In this document: positions 1-11,300 of the stretch, piece after piece | Position numbering within the stretch: the stretch's first letter is position 1 | How the letters are laid out: every line of letters begins with the position of its first letter | Assembly (NCBI RefSeq): GCF_007655135.1 | Contig: NC_045132.1 | Location: forward strand, 8,494,001-8,558,000 | Origin: Punica granatum | Lineage: Eukaryota; Streptophyta; Magnoliopsida; Myrtales; Lythraceae | Length of the DNA: 64,000 bases | Direction: 5' to 3' | Notes under the pieces: generated by a model | The model's input: the letters and a program-made list of their open reading frames with translations, nothing else | Told to the model about the DNA's origin: nothing | Databases searched by the model: none | Made by a program: the position numbers and the translations under genes

Positions 1-247
1 TCGACAACTCCAATTGGGGGTTGAGAATTCTCCCGATTTCGAGAGGTGGGGGTTCCAATTCCGGCCACCACCCCCTGATTGGAATCACCGATGCTCTCTG
101 TGACCTCGATTCCGTCCAAATTAAAGAAAAATTTGATATTGTGCTAGAATTGTTATCAAATTGAAAGTTTGTGCATTTTTAGATTAACGAAAATAATTTA
201 TGATAGAATTGTTAAAATGTGAAAAAGTTTATATTTTTTTTAGTTAC
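1..247. mobile_element. Arm of a Mutator-like non-autonomous element, cut by the window edge
   Basis: The GC-rich start (CCAATTGGGGG and GCCACCACCCCC type words) followed by a stretch ending in GTTAAAATGTGAAAAAGTTTA matches, in the same order, the right arm of the element at 3706-4509 (GC-rich core, then TTGTTATCAAATC, then AATTGTTAAAATGTGAAAAGTTT). The outer end lies near base 247, where the similarity stops at GTTACC. The left arm is outside the window, so no target duplication can be tested. No coding capacity. Confidence 0.6.
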
Positions 248-493
248 CCTTGTTATTATTACTATTATTACTAGTAGTGTTCTGATCGAGTTTTTTTTAA
301 TAACAATTATTAATGTTACTTAGAATTTTCAACAATAACCAGAAGTTTAATTTTAAATAGTTTAGTGACAATTTTACTATTACTTTTTTGTTTAAAGTGT
401 AGTAAATATATATTTAACCGTTAACATTATACAAATTTGATCTCGTAAATTTTCTTTTGGAAATATAATATTTTGTTATGTCCTTTAAATAAT

Positions 494-711
494 TAAAGTT
501 AGATTTCGTTTATGATAACTCAGATGTAGATAGTGGCACATTTAAAAGGTCTATGAACATTCTTATGAGTATGGTTTACGTTGAATTAAATCTCGCTCAA
601 ATATGATGATTCAAAAAGCATAGATAAAAGTGTTTTATATCCCCAACTTTTCTTCTCGATATATATATCATATCTTTAAGCAATATCTTCATCAATTCTA
701 GTATACTATTA
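494..711 (+). repeat. Dispersed composite repeat, segment R1, copy 1
   Basis: About 215 bp that recur at 2133-2345 in the same orientation with roughly 80% identity by eye; both begin AAAGTTAGAT and share AAAGGTCTATGAACATTCTT. Two further segments (R3, R2) follow in the same order elsewhere, so this is one repeat family seen in pieces. The family is not recognised. Confidence 0.6.
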
Positions 712-765
712 TCTCTACTGCTATTATATATATGTATATATATTATAATAATGAGAGAAGGACAG

Positions 766-1315
766 TGTTATCAGAACCGGACCGGATGATGAACCGGAAG
801 GGGTACGGGGTCATGGGTTTATGGGTCCAACCGGGGGTTCGATGGGTCGGACCGCTCGTTTATTTAAAATAAAATAAATATTCATATTATTAAAAAAATT
901 ATGATAATTAAGATAAAAGTATGATGATTTTAAAGAAATATAACAATAGTATAAGAAAGTATCTATATTTAATATTTCTTACTTCAAAATAAATATTTTA
1001 TTTTAATAAGTACTTAAAAGTAGAGTTAAAAGAACAAAAAAGTGGTGGTGGCTTGGTTGGTAGTATGCTAATATGAAAAGTAAGAGGTCATGAGTTCAAA
1101 TCTTTACACAACCAACCAATTTTTACATTAAATAGGAAACCCATAAAAACCCATAGAACCGGCCGGTTTAATGAAATTTTGCTTAAAACCGACCGGTTCA
1201 ATGGGTCCGGCGGTTCAAAGCTGCCATTTCGGTTTTTAGGCGAACCGGACCGGACTTGGTGCCGGTTCCCGGTCCGACCGGTCGAACCGGCCGGTCCGGT
1301 CCGGTTCTGATAACA
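766..1315. mobile_element. Inverted-repeat element with 20-bp perfect TIRs and a tRNA-like core
   Basis: The left end reads TGTTATCAGAACCGGACCGG (766-785) and the right end (1296-1315) is its exact reverse complement; GGTCCGG-rich sequence continues inward on both sides. The 550-bp element has an AT-rich middle and no coding frame. The inner palindrome starts CAGAACC and ends GGTTCTG, as in some hAT MITEs, but no 8-bp target duplication is visible, so the superfamily is open. At about 1042-1125 it holds TGGCTTGGTTGG and GAGTTCAAATC, which resemble RNA polymerase III A and B boxes. Confidence 0.75.
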
Positions 1316-1702
1316 ATGGAGAAGGAGGTAGTTTTCGGTTTCCGATATTACTCAATATAACAATTTGTGTTATTATTTAAATATATAAATATATACCACC
1401 GATCGAGGACAAAATCGTAAATTCAATTAAACAACGACCAAACATATCTTTTTCCCCTCCTTTCTCTCTCTTTCTCCTCTCTCTCCTCTCTCTCGTTTCT
1501 ACCGGTTCCCTTGCTTCTACTTTTCAGCTTTTATTTTTCTAATTTTATAATTTGATCCCAAAATTAATAAAACTTTCTATTAATCTGTATAAAATAATCA
1601 AACATATGTTAGGAATTTACGAAAAATAAATATATTTTTGTAAAAATTTTGACATAACAACAGAAATATTCATATTAGACCGAACATAACGCGGATTACG
1701 TC
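1316..1702. other. AT-rich intergenic DNA with a CT-rich tract
   Basis: No gene is supported. A CT tract at about 1455-1500 (TTTCTCTCTC repeats) is a simple-sequence feature. The rest is A/T-rich with stops in all frames. Confidence 0.6.
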
Positions 1703-1999
1703 TTATAAAACTAGAGGGGTACTTTTCGCCTCTTTTTTGATTACCCAAATTGCCCATTCCATAAATAACTAGAGCAATGATAACCATTGATAAGGTAAAA
1801 TATTAAAAGAAAAAGTAACAACTATCCACTTCTCTCGTATCTCCAATTTTTGCTCCCGATTTTTTCCCGACCTCCCCCCCTATAATCATCCTCCTTTAAC
1901 GTTAGCGTTTTTTCTCCTCCATGACGTGACCCTTGTAAAAAAAAATCAATTTCTCTGTATTGATTACTTAACTACCCCTTAGTTCTCACCTATTAAATT
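1703..1999 (+). repeat. Dispersed composite repeat, segments R3 and R2, copy 1
   Basis: 1703-1788 (R3) resembles 2341-2429; both carry a run ending AATGATAACCATT. 1817-1999 (R2) resembles 5382-5552; both read ACTAYCCACT, then CATCCTCCT, then TTTCCTCCAT and end near CTATTAAA. Together with R1 this gives an R1-R3-R2 order. In copy 1, R1 is separated from R3 by the inverted-repeat element at 766-1315 and flanking DNA. Confidence 0.55.
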
Positions 2000-2132
2000 A
2001 TATTTATTTGTGAAATTAAAATTTCTGATAATATTTGAAAATTGAAGGAATATTCAGCAGTGAGTTAAAAAAAATTCAAACATGATCGATCAATTTCCGA
2101 TCATCTTGTAACTTCCACTTGTGAGTTAAAGC

Positions 2133-2429
2133 TAAAGTTAGATATCGTTTATGCTAACTTAGTTGTAGATAATAGCATAAATATTTAAAAGGTCTATGAA
2201 CATTCTTATGACTATGGTTTATATTGAAATAAATCTAGTTCAAATTTTGATTTAAAAGCATAAATAAAAGTGTTTGATATCCCTAACTTCTCGATATATG
2301 TAAAGAAAAATTTTAAACAATATCTTCATCGATTCTAGTACTATTATAACGTCAGAGGGATCCCTTTCGTCTCATTTTCAATTACTCAAATTGTCCGTGT
2401 CCTATTAACTAGAATAATGATAACCATTA
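2133..2429 (+). repeat. Dispersed composite repeat, segments R1 and R3, copy 2
   Basis: R1 (2133-2345) and R3 (2341-2429) are contiguous here, which shows that the two segments belong to one repeat and that copy 1 is interrupted. No terminal repeats or coding sequence could be found. Confidence 0.55.
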
Positions 2430-2439
2430 AATCATCAAT

Positions 2440-2440
<1 letters not shown>

Positions 2441-2471
<31 letters not shown>
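2441..2471. repeat. (TA)n microsatellite
   Basis: An uninterrupted alternating AT run of about 30 bp. Confidence 0.95.
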
Positions 2472-2474
<3 letters not shown>

Positions 2475-3695
2475 CAAAGACTCTCTTACCAAGAACCGCC
2501 AAGACTTTGCTTTAAAACCCTCAACTCATGGTTTATCGGCTTTTCAAGTACTAGGATAATTAATTCATGACGAGAAAATTCACGTGCCTATCCATATTTC
2601 AATATAAAATTGACTTTTTAATTTTAGTAAAATGAACATTTACTATATTTTATTTGTACTCCGTTCAACGAATCTTGGAGATTAGCTCCACATAGATCAA
2701 CCTTTCAATTCCAAAAAATGCATCGACAATATATTTTTTTTGGGCTTGGATAGCTCTAGATGAATATATTGGATATCTAATGAATCCATATTATATGAAT
2801 GTAGTAACATACAATGAAAGAATTTTTTGAACAACTAAAGGTTTTTCGACAATTGAAAAATGTTTCTTGTGATCTGTGACTTTTTTCAGATTCAACGTGC
2901 TAAATATCATATCAATTGAAGATTGAAAATACATTTTACACAATCTGTCAACTCACTATAATTTTTCCGACACCTTAACCATGCATGATATGTACCATCC
3001 TTTGTATGCAATGTACATACTGCATGATTATGATCTTTTAATATAAAATGTCATTTGCATCCTCATAAGACTTGCATAAGTAATATATTATCATTATGAT
3101 CTTCACTTATTTGACTCTCTCACACATTTTGTAAAGTTTATTATATCAATCATTTTGGTAAATGTTGTTTATTTTATCTATTGTTAGTCGTGGAGCACGT
3201 GCGTTACACGAAATAGAACGCGATTTTTTTTAATGAAAACATACTTCAATTTAATGAAAAAGAATTTTTCATAAGAATATATAGGTAGACGTCGAAAAGA
3301 GAGGAAAAAAGAGTTGAGATTGGTTTATCATGATTTTCATATTTTTGAGATCGAGAAATTGAAGTGAAACAACAAAATGCAAAAATTAAAACAACAACAG
3401 CGACAATAGTAATAATTGAACAATTCACCTTACGTGTAGTGTTTAATAGCTCGGTTCTAGTGGTAGATGTATTGTTGGAGAGGTGAATAAGCCATTGTTT
3501 ATATGGGTTATGCTTCCTATTTACAACGTATTATACAAAATCAAGAAAAATATATATATATAATATGATTTAGTTGTAAAAATCAAATATGATTTAGATA
3601 TCTATAAATTATATGATGTAAAACCTATTTTTTTGAAAAGAAAATATCATTTATTTTTATAGTAGAAAGAAAACTCATCGTGTACCATATGAATA
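2472..3695. other. AT-rich intergenic DNA, no gene seen
   Basis: Stops are frequent in every frame. The single 60-codon minus-strand frame at 3246-3428 has A/T-driven composition, no family resemblance and no promoter context, and was not accepted as a gene. Confidence 0.6.
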
Positions 3696-4519
3696 AAATT
3701 AATAGGGTTAATAACAAAAAAAATCCCAAACTTTTCACATTTTAGCAATTTCAGTACAGATTTTTTATTTAGCCAATTAAATCACAAACTATCGATTTGA
3801 CAACAATGTTAGCACACCGTCGATATCTCCGTTAATTCTAATTGGAATTGCTGACATTTACACGACGATACCCCATGACTCACGGAGATTGACCGAGTGA
3901 ATCCCACACTTTAAAAAAAAAGATATTATTAGTTTTTTTTAAATAACAAAAAAGAAGAAAAAGGTCGTAAAGCTGAAAGTGAAGAGGAGGGGAGGCGGCC
4001 GGTAGTGGGGGCCTCGATGCCAGCCACCACTCCCCAATAAGGATTGCCGGCGGCCTCTGCTATCGGCGGCGGCCCCTATTGTCGGCGTCGACCATAAATG
4101 GGGAGGTAGGGGCCGGCGTCGAGGCCCCTGCCGATTAGAATCGAAAAACCCCCAATTGGAGTAGTGGCCGACAAGTAGGGACCTTGACGCCAGCCACCAC
4201 CCCCACAATTGGGGTCGCCCCCACAGCTGATTGCCTCCCCTCCTCCTCACTTTCAGCCTTACGACCTTTTTTTGTTTTTTTAAAAATTTTTAGATTTTTT
4301 TTTGAAAAATACGGGACCCACTCGGCCAATCACTGTGAGCCATGTGGCACTGTCATGTACACGTCAGCAATTTCGGTAATATTAATGGAGATATTGACGA
4401 TGTGCTAACATTGTTATCAAATCGGTAATTTGTTATTTGATTAGCCAAAGAAAGACGTTTATGAAATTGTTAAAATGTGAAAAGTTTGAGTTTTTTTTTG
4501 TTATTACCTAAATTAATAG
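3696..4519. mobile_element. Non-autonomous Mutator-like element with long TIRs and 10-bp target duplication
   Basis: The element spans about 3706-4509 and is flanked by AAATTAATAG at 3696-3705 and 4510-4519, a 10-bp duplication in the 8-11 bp range usual for Mutator-like elements. Its arms are inverted repeats of about 180 bp: GTTAATAAC then CAAACTTTTCACATTTTA on the left, and the reverse complement of the same words on the right. Inside is a GC-rich core whose own ends (GGTCGTAAAGCTGAAAGTGA and its complement near 4240-4267) continue the inverted repeat. The open frames of 103, 64 and 74 codons here are products of the GC-rich palindrome. No transposase. Confidence 0.85.
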
Positions 4520-5205
4520 GTCTACTGCTAAAGAAATTTGCCTTAAGGAACCCATGTAGACATAGATAAGTAAAATATATTAAACGATCCACATAAAAGA
4601 AACATGTATAATACATATATTATATATTATATATATCGTATGTAGATATATTTTCGTAAAGATATTTAACGATAACAATCAACCCAAAAAAAATGTATAT
4701 TACATGTATTATATATAGATATATTTTCAGACTTTTTATCACTAGTAGGTACATGTCGCAGTAAATCATCGTCATCATGAAAGATAAAGATATTTTAGAA
4801 GATATCATCATAGATAAAAATAATTTTAATTTATGATAATTCATTAATTTTAATTTATATTCATTGATGATTTAAAGATAAAAAAACTCAAAATCCAAGA
4901 AAATTCCATTCGAAAACAGAGCGTTATAATTTATTGATAATTTAGAACGATATTATAACTGAAAATAATTTGATCATTTGCCTTTTGGATATCATTGTAG
5001 TATCCAAAAGTGTTTTTTAGTATTTTCGATTTTTTTAAAATGAAATATTATAATCGAAAACAATTTCGAAAGATTTCGGAAGATTTTATTGATAATCTTA
5101 TAATAAAAAATAATTTAAAATTTAAAAAACCCAAAAAATAAAGAAAATTACATTCGAGAACCGAGCATTTTGAGGCCATCTAATTGGGTTTACCTTAGTC
5201 ATTGT

Positions 5206-5208
<3 letters not shown>
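4520..5208. other. AT-rich intergenic DNA with a local duplication
   Basis: No gene is supported. A segment at about 4870-4925 (AAAATCCAAGAAAATTCCATTCG) recurs in decayed form at about 5110-5170 in the same orientation, about 240 bp apart. Confidence 0.45.

Positions 5209-5209
<1 letters not shown>

Positions 5210-5238
<29 letters not shown>
5210..5238. repeat. (TA)n microsatellite
   Basis: An alternating TA run of about 28 bp. Confidence 0.95.
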
Positions 5239-5240
<2 letters not shown>

Positions 5241-5381
5241 ATATAGATATAGATGTATATAGCTTCTAGAATTTTTTTTTAATCTATATTGATCAATTAA
5301 TTTCGTATTTACCCTCACACAAAATTGATAAAAGACCGCACGACTCTGTTGTCAACTAGTTAAGGGTTATAGCAAAATCAC

Positions 5382-5568
5382 TAACAATGACTACCCACTC
5401 CTCTCATGTCTCCTATTTTTGTTCCCAATTTTCTCTCCACCGCCATCCTCCTCTAACGTGTGTATTCTTTCCTCCATAATGTAACATTTTTCTTTAATTT
5501 TTTTCAGTTACTTTTGTATTGATTATTTGACTATCTTCTATCTATTAAACTAGAGGTTCACTATGCTA
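5382..5568 (-). repeat. Composite repeat segment R2, copy 2, with a Helitron-like end
   Basis: 5382-5552 repeats the R2 segment of 1817-1999. Read on the minus strand, 5568-5547 gives ATCCGTGCATAGCATAG, a spacer and CTCTAGTTT. This is an imperfect CCGTGC/GCA(C)GG hairpin followed by CTAG-T, as at Helitron 3' termini. The hairpin is decayed and no 5' TC end was found, so the Helitron label is tentative. Confidence 0.3.
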
Positions 5569-5683
5569 TGCACGGATAATATTGTAAGCACCTCGTTTTG
5601 GCCCTGCATGGTTAGGAAACTGCTCTAGAGTACGAACAAGGGGTCACGATTTTAAGTGCCTGAAACGACAAAGCAATTTTGTT

Positions 5684-6012
5684 TGGTTAAAGAATATAAT
5701 CAAACTCTATCATACTCCACTCTATTTTTCTCTCAATTCAACAATACAATCATTACACTTTTATCTTTTTCTTCAATTTAATAATAAAATTTTAACATAT
5801 TTTTTTCTTAATTATTATTACAACTAATTTTTTAATATTAAATTCTCCTAATTATTCATTAATTTTTTGTCTTTTTCTTTCATTTTTAATAAATTATCTC
5901 ACATACTTTTTCTTAACCATTATTATAACCAATTTTTTAATAATAATTTCGCCCAACTATTTTGTCTCCATTTCATGGAGTAGAGTAAAGTATAATTCTA
6001 CTCCGAGAGGAA
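5684..6012. mobile_element. AT-rich MITE inside LTR G
   Basis: The left end is GTTTGGTTAAAGAATATAAT and the right end, reverse-complemented, reads AAGTGCGTGTTTCC...GTAGAATTATACTTTACTC, giving loose terminal inverted repeats. The AT-rich interior (CTCAATTCAACAATACAATCA) is shared with 53395-53575. No coding capacity; exact ends are uncertain. Confidence 0.45.
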
Positions 6013-7232
6013 ACACGCACTTAATTTCTCATGTTTTATAAATATTTTCAAACAAATCTTCAAGGAAAAATATTTCTCGAGACTTAAAAAAACGCTTTTA
6101 ATCTAATATACACTAAGAAATGCATGGAAAAGGGTCAAAGGAATTTCTAGAAGGATCAGGGTAAAAGCATAATTTCAGTTTTCAAAACTAGTTAAACTTA
6201 GTTCTGTTTTTTGAAAAGAATAAGGGACGCTTGAGTGTGTATTACGCCGCGGGGTTCGTAACCAAACAAGCAACCCCAGTTGTCAGGACAGCCAGCTGGT
6301 GGTCTCCGAACCCGTTTGAGTATGAAAAATTAATTTTTCTGCTCCAATAGTTTCGGAAAATTACAAAATGACACGATGAAATTTTAGCAATAGAATCTTT
6401 TTGACTCTCCCTCATGAGTTGAAAATGAGCTGAAATTCATCTACATTTCCCCATCCAAACCACACTTGGTTTTCTTGTCATTTTGCCTTGTAAGATCCTG
6501 ATCGAGAGATGGCTCCAAGATCAAGAAGGCTCTACTACTCTGGTCACTCCTAGGTGACTATTACACGGATCTGAGCTCTCACCTAGTCGCCCCCTTTGAG
6601 GAGAGTTTTCCCAAAGATCTCACACTCCTCGACTCATGACTTAGGTATAACTTCTAAAACCTAGGTCAGGGATGTGAGGATATATTGAAACCGGATTTTT
6701 CTAAAACACTTGGAATAAAGTCATGGGACAAATAAATGGCCTTAGGTTGCTAGACAATAGGTAGTTAGCCTCAACAAGGTGCTTGTGTTTGATGGGCATA
6801 TTGCTTGTTTGGTTTCTTGCTTAGAAAACTCGAGCGATGAAAGAAGACGGTAGGGTCATAGTGTATAATCGTTAGAACCAACCTCTAGGGCTAAGATCAA
6901 CTCGTACATTTCATCATTGTGTGTTTTAAGTGCCTAGCAACTCGATTTTTCAAATTTTCCAGCATTTTTAGTTTAGTCTAATTCAGTTTTCAAATTCCTA
7001 TTCGATTTTCAAATCAGCCCTAGACCCCTTGTAAGGTTTCCCATGAGTTTTCAAACTTGATTGGACCAGTCCAGACCCTGTTTTCAAAGTTTATGATTTG
7101 TTACAAATCAGTCCATGGGCCATTTCGAACCTTTTCAAATGTTGGCTTCGTGGGGTTCCAAATGCAAATTTTCATCTAGAAAACCCAATTCTTGCTCGTT
7201 TTCAAGTCCGCCCATAACGTTTGATGACTTTA

Positions 7233-7745
7233 CAGATTGGTCACTAAACTTTCCAAAACTACATAATGACCCCAAAAGAGTATGGACAATCCCCGAATGG
7301 TCTCTGGGTCGAAAACTGCAAGTTTGGGACCTTTTCAACAAGTTTCAGGCACTTTACTGGTGTTTTATGATTTTTTCCAATTTTTACAGATTGGTTCTCA
7401 GACTTCTCTAAGCTGTAAATCAGGCCCAAAATTTTGTGGGACGTCCTCGAATGATTTTTGGCTTTTAGCATTGAACTTGGGACCTTATAGGCAATTTTCA
7501 AGCACATTACGTGTGTTTTAAAGATCTTTACAGATTTCACAGTTTGGTCCTCAAATTTTTCTAAGTTGTAAATGAGCCTCAAAATTCTTGGGACGATTCA
7601 AGAACAATCCTTGGGCTATAAGCATCGAATTTGGGACTTTCCGGTAATTTTCAGTCAGTTAAGAGGTGATTTTACACACTTTCTCATATTTTACAGTTTC
7701 GTCCCTAAAAATTTCAGAATCTGCAAATCAGCCCCTTGTACTTTT
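7233..7745 (+). repeat. Imperfect tandem array, about 153-bp unit
   Basis: The words ACAGATTGGT / ACAGTTTGGT / ACAGTTTCGT start at 7233, 7387, 7539 and 7693 (steps of 154, 152, 154). Each is followed by related phrases such as CTAAGYTGTAAAT and GGGAC. Three diverged units and part of a fourth. Confidence 0.65.
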
Positions 7746-8132
7746 CTGAGCTTTCAAATCTATCCCTGGGCTCCCAAAGTTGAATTGAATGCTTTGGTTG
7801 TGTGATCGAAGGGTTTGATTTGATAAATTACATATCGAGCGAAATGTGAGGAAGACAACGATCTTAGATTAATCATCTTGAATGGGTATCTTAGACAATT
7901 AGAGTACCAATTAGGGTTGAGTTATTGGCTTGCAAGTTTCAAAACCATAATATAACCCCCCGAACCAAGGTCTTTGGACCATAGACCGATAAAAAGTAAT
8001 GTGGTTAGCATCACGCTCCCCTTGGAAATCTAGGTTTCTAGTTGGTCGGAATTAACTAGTGGTAACTCCTTTAAAATCCCAAACCCAAAACTGGACGTCC
8101 TTAGACCCAAGTCGGATTTCACCTCTGATAGC

Positions 8133-8326
8133 TTGGCGACTCTATTGGTGACTGTCGAGGGTTTAGGCTCATGACAATTGTTTATAATTGCCCATTTATT
8201 TTTCTATATTGATTAAGCATGGGTCAAACGATGGTTCCTAATTGGATATTGTGCGGACATTGGATCCACACTTAAAATGAGTTGCCATGCTTAGGTCATA
8301 GACTACTGGTTTTTCTGAAGGGAGGT
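8133..8326 (+). promoter_or_regulatory. PBS and short interior between LTR G and LTR H, ending in a PPT
   Basis: TTGGCGACTCTATTGGTGAC (8133-8152) has the form of the primer binding site of Ogre/TAT elements, assigned in the literature to tRNA-Arg. Only about 175 bp of non-coding sequence follow before the purine tract GAAGGGAGGT at 8317-8326, which abuts the next LTR. The interior is far too short for gag-pol. Confidence 0.5.
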
Positions 8327-11300
8327 TGTAGATACCTAATTTCGTCCTACGACAAAAGACGAGGACTGTCAAGACCAAAGGAGGAGGTAAAGGCAAGATA
8401 GTCAACGGTCAACAAAAGTCAACCCGGGATGACCTAGGGAAAACTATTCACGATCGACCCCAACAAGTTGTTAGAAGGTTGCCTGTCACGGGCTACACGC
8501 GAAAAGGATAAAAATCGAGTGATAATCGGCTCGGTCAAGGTTGGTCAATATTGGTCAAAGATCAGATGTGGTTAAAGTCCAAGTCAAACATTGATGACTG
8601 GAAGTATTGACCACCGGTTACAATCGAGGAGACTTAGACTCGCGGCATGCACTGTTTCGACATTTGACCTTTCCTTGGGTGGGGTCAAGGGCGACCAAGG
8701 TTCCAATTGGGCAATTCCATATAATTTTGATTAACATCGATGAAACTTTTATAAGTTTTAATTACATAAAGCAACCGATCGACCAATCGAAACATCGGGA
8801 ACAGCGAGCGACTTGGCCATTTTTCCAGTGAATAGGACTCATCAAGACATGCATTCTAGGATTTCGTTCCACTTGTGATGCATCCCGGAACCCAAGATGT
8901 GAATTCCCGAAGCTTCTGGCAAGATAGGGAAGAAACAGAGGTGGTTGTATATATGCGCTGGGAATTTTGACAAAGTTGACCTACTTGACAGGACCAATCA
9001 ACACGAATGATATATTCATCTTGAAACTTGATGAGTCGGTGACGTGTAGGTGCAAGAATCACCCCGAAAGCTTATCGGAGCTGCAAGGTAAGATTCCTCG
9101 AAATTAGAGCGTTGAAGTAGGGAATCCAAAAGGCTTAAGTTGCGGGTTTGAACGCAGTCTTGAGGTCAAATCAGATCCAATTGGGACAATTCTTGAGCCT
9201 TCAACAAACATAATCGAGGTAGGATTGATTTGGGTCGCCCGTTCGAAGATTCAACTCGAGGTGGAAGAACAAGAATTTAAATGAATCATACGTGAAGCTA
9301 TGAATAGTGGACACAGTCGGCCAATTGGATAGAAAAATCCAATAAAATTTATCCAGTCGTATTTTCATGCAAGGCCAATGTTTATAGACTCCCAACTTGT
9401 TAGAATTTTAAGGCCATGCAAAGAAAATTGGTTTTTTTGCTGGAATTATACACCTTTTACCAAGAAAGTCAGAGAATCTCGGAAACACACTATTTTACGG
9501 GAGGAATTATTTGGCACACTTCCCGAGGTCAAAACCATTTGAAATTTTGAAGACATGTGTATGGCACATGCTACTTTCACCAGAAAATATCTTGCATCGG
9601 AATGACATTCTTGTAATATAAGAAATTCTGCCAAAAAATAAAGCTTCCTAGAAGCTCACATCATCAACATCCGCCATCCATCATCAGCAAGCATAACCAT
9701 CGTCCACATATCCTTTATATATACAAATGTTGTCTTCCATTAAACCCTAGCCTCCATTTCAGCTCAAAAACTCTGAAAATTTCAGATCAAAGAGGCAAAA
9801 ATATCAAACAAAAACCTATCTTCAAAAGTCTCAAAAAAATAGTAAGAACATGAAGAACCTTCCTCCTTGAGTTCACTCCCTTAGTTGGCCTTCCGCCATA
9901 ACCGCCCACCACAGCTACCCTCCTCCATTCTTAGCACCTATCCCAGTTGAACAGCTCGTCGAAATCAGCCCAGGTCGTCCCTCACAGCCCCGAAGATGCA
10001 ACAGACCAGAGCTGTCCGTCTTGGGCTTTTTTCGGGTTTTTCTCGCTCTCCACGACCCTCTTCAGCCATCTACCTCTCAAAGGACTGTCACACCTGCCTT
10101 CTTCGACCTCTTAGCCAGTCATTTCAGCCACTTCCTTCCCTGGAAACACCCTGAACAGCCCCATACAGTCCTAAAGCTTTAGTAGAGCCTCTTTGTGGCT
10201 CTTCTTGGCTCGTTGATCCATCCACGGTGGTTTAGCTGCATAGAGACCTCTTCCCCCTTTCTTCTCATTCTCTGCAGGTTCTTGGAGATCCATGGAAGCC
10301 ATCATAGCAATCTTGAATAGCCTCTTATAGCTGCTGCAGCTATAAAGACCGAAAAAGCTCTTAATGCCTCTTCCAGGTTTTTGGCGAGTTTCCTGTACAA
10401 GGGAGCTGTTTCGACCATCCTAGGTCATTTTTCCCAGGCATGAGGAGTTCCAAGAAGACCCTCAAAATAGTTGCTCCAGTCTTGGTCGTCCTTCGAACCG
10501 GTGGCGAAAGAGGAGACTCGAAATCCCCCTTTGTATTGCTATTGTTATTTCGTACAACTCCCTTTGACGTTAGCTCTAAAGAGGTACATTCTTAGACCTT
10601 TAGAAATGCTTAGGGCCTCCTCAATCTTGCTTGGGTGTTGGATGATTGCTCTTGCTTGTTTAGAATCGAAAATGCACGAAACCGATAATACATGAACTTA
10701 AATATTCAAAATCGGTTGAAAGCTTGCTAAATGCACCTCCACACGAACTTAATAAGTACTGGAAATGACTTAAAAGTGGCTGAAATTAGGTGGCTAAGAC
10801 GTGGTAAAATCACCTAAAATGACAAAATCGAGCTCAAATCGAACATGGAGCAACCACTAACCATTATGACTAGAGCTGAAAATGGCTCAAAAATACTATT
10901 CTTTTTTTTTGTAATGTTCTTCTATGATATGATGTTGTCTTGATGTTTGATGGGTGTGATGGTTTAAGTTCTTATGAGATTTTGCACAAAAACGCTAACA
11001 AACATAAAATGCGGACTTAAAATTGGATGAATAAGGCTTAAGTCCGAGCCTGAACTCCTGAGCCATTAGGTTTAGAGTGAGAGTGGAAGAAATAGGAGTT
11101 GAGGTGCGGAATTGAATCAGTAAGGCCATGGCCCACTAGGGGACCGAACATCCATGGGCCTTTCATCCTCATGGGTGAGAGGCCCGTGTGGGGATTAGCT
11201 CATTTGGCGAGCTGACACAATAGCTTGGGCACTCCCAATCTACTTCTCGAACAAGTCGGTGTCTTGGGGTTTGCCCTACCCCTAGGATTCTGCTCTAATT

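Larger units (their letters stand above)
5572..8130 (+). mobile_element. LTR of an Ogre/TAT-like gypsy element (LTR G), carrying a MITE
   Basis: It starts TGTAAGCACCTCGTTTTGGC, close in form to the starts of the other giant LTRs here (TGTCAGCACCCCATTTTGGC), and is followed after two bases by the PBS-like TTGGCGACTCTATTGGTGAC at 8133. The end reads ...CTCTGATA instead of the usual CA. Length is about 2.56 kb including an inserted MITE at 5684-6012. Inside, 7233-7745 is a tandem array of about 153-bp units. No coding sequence is supported; several 60-110 codon frames lie in the array and are ignored. Confidence 0.55.
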
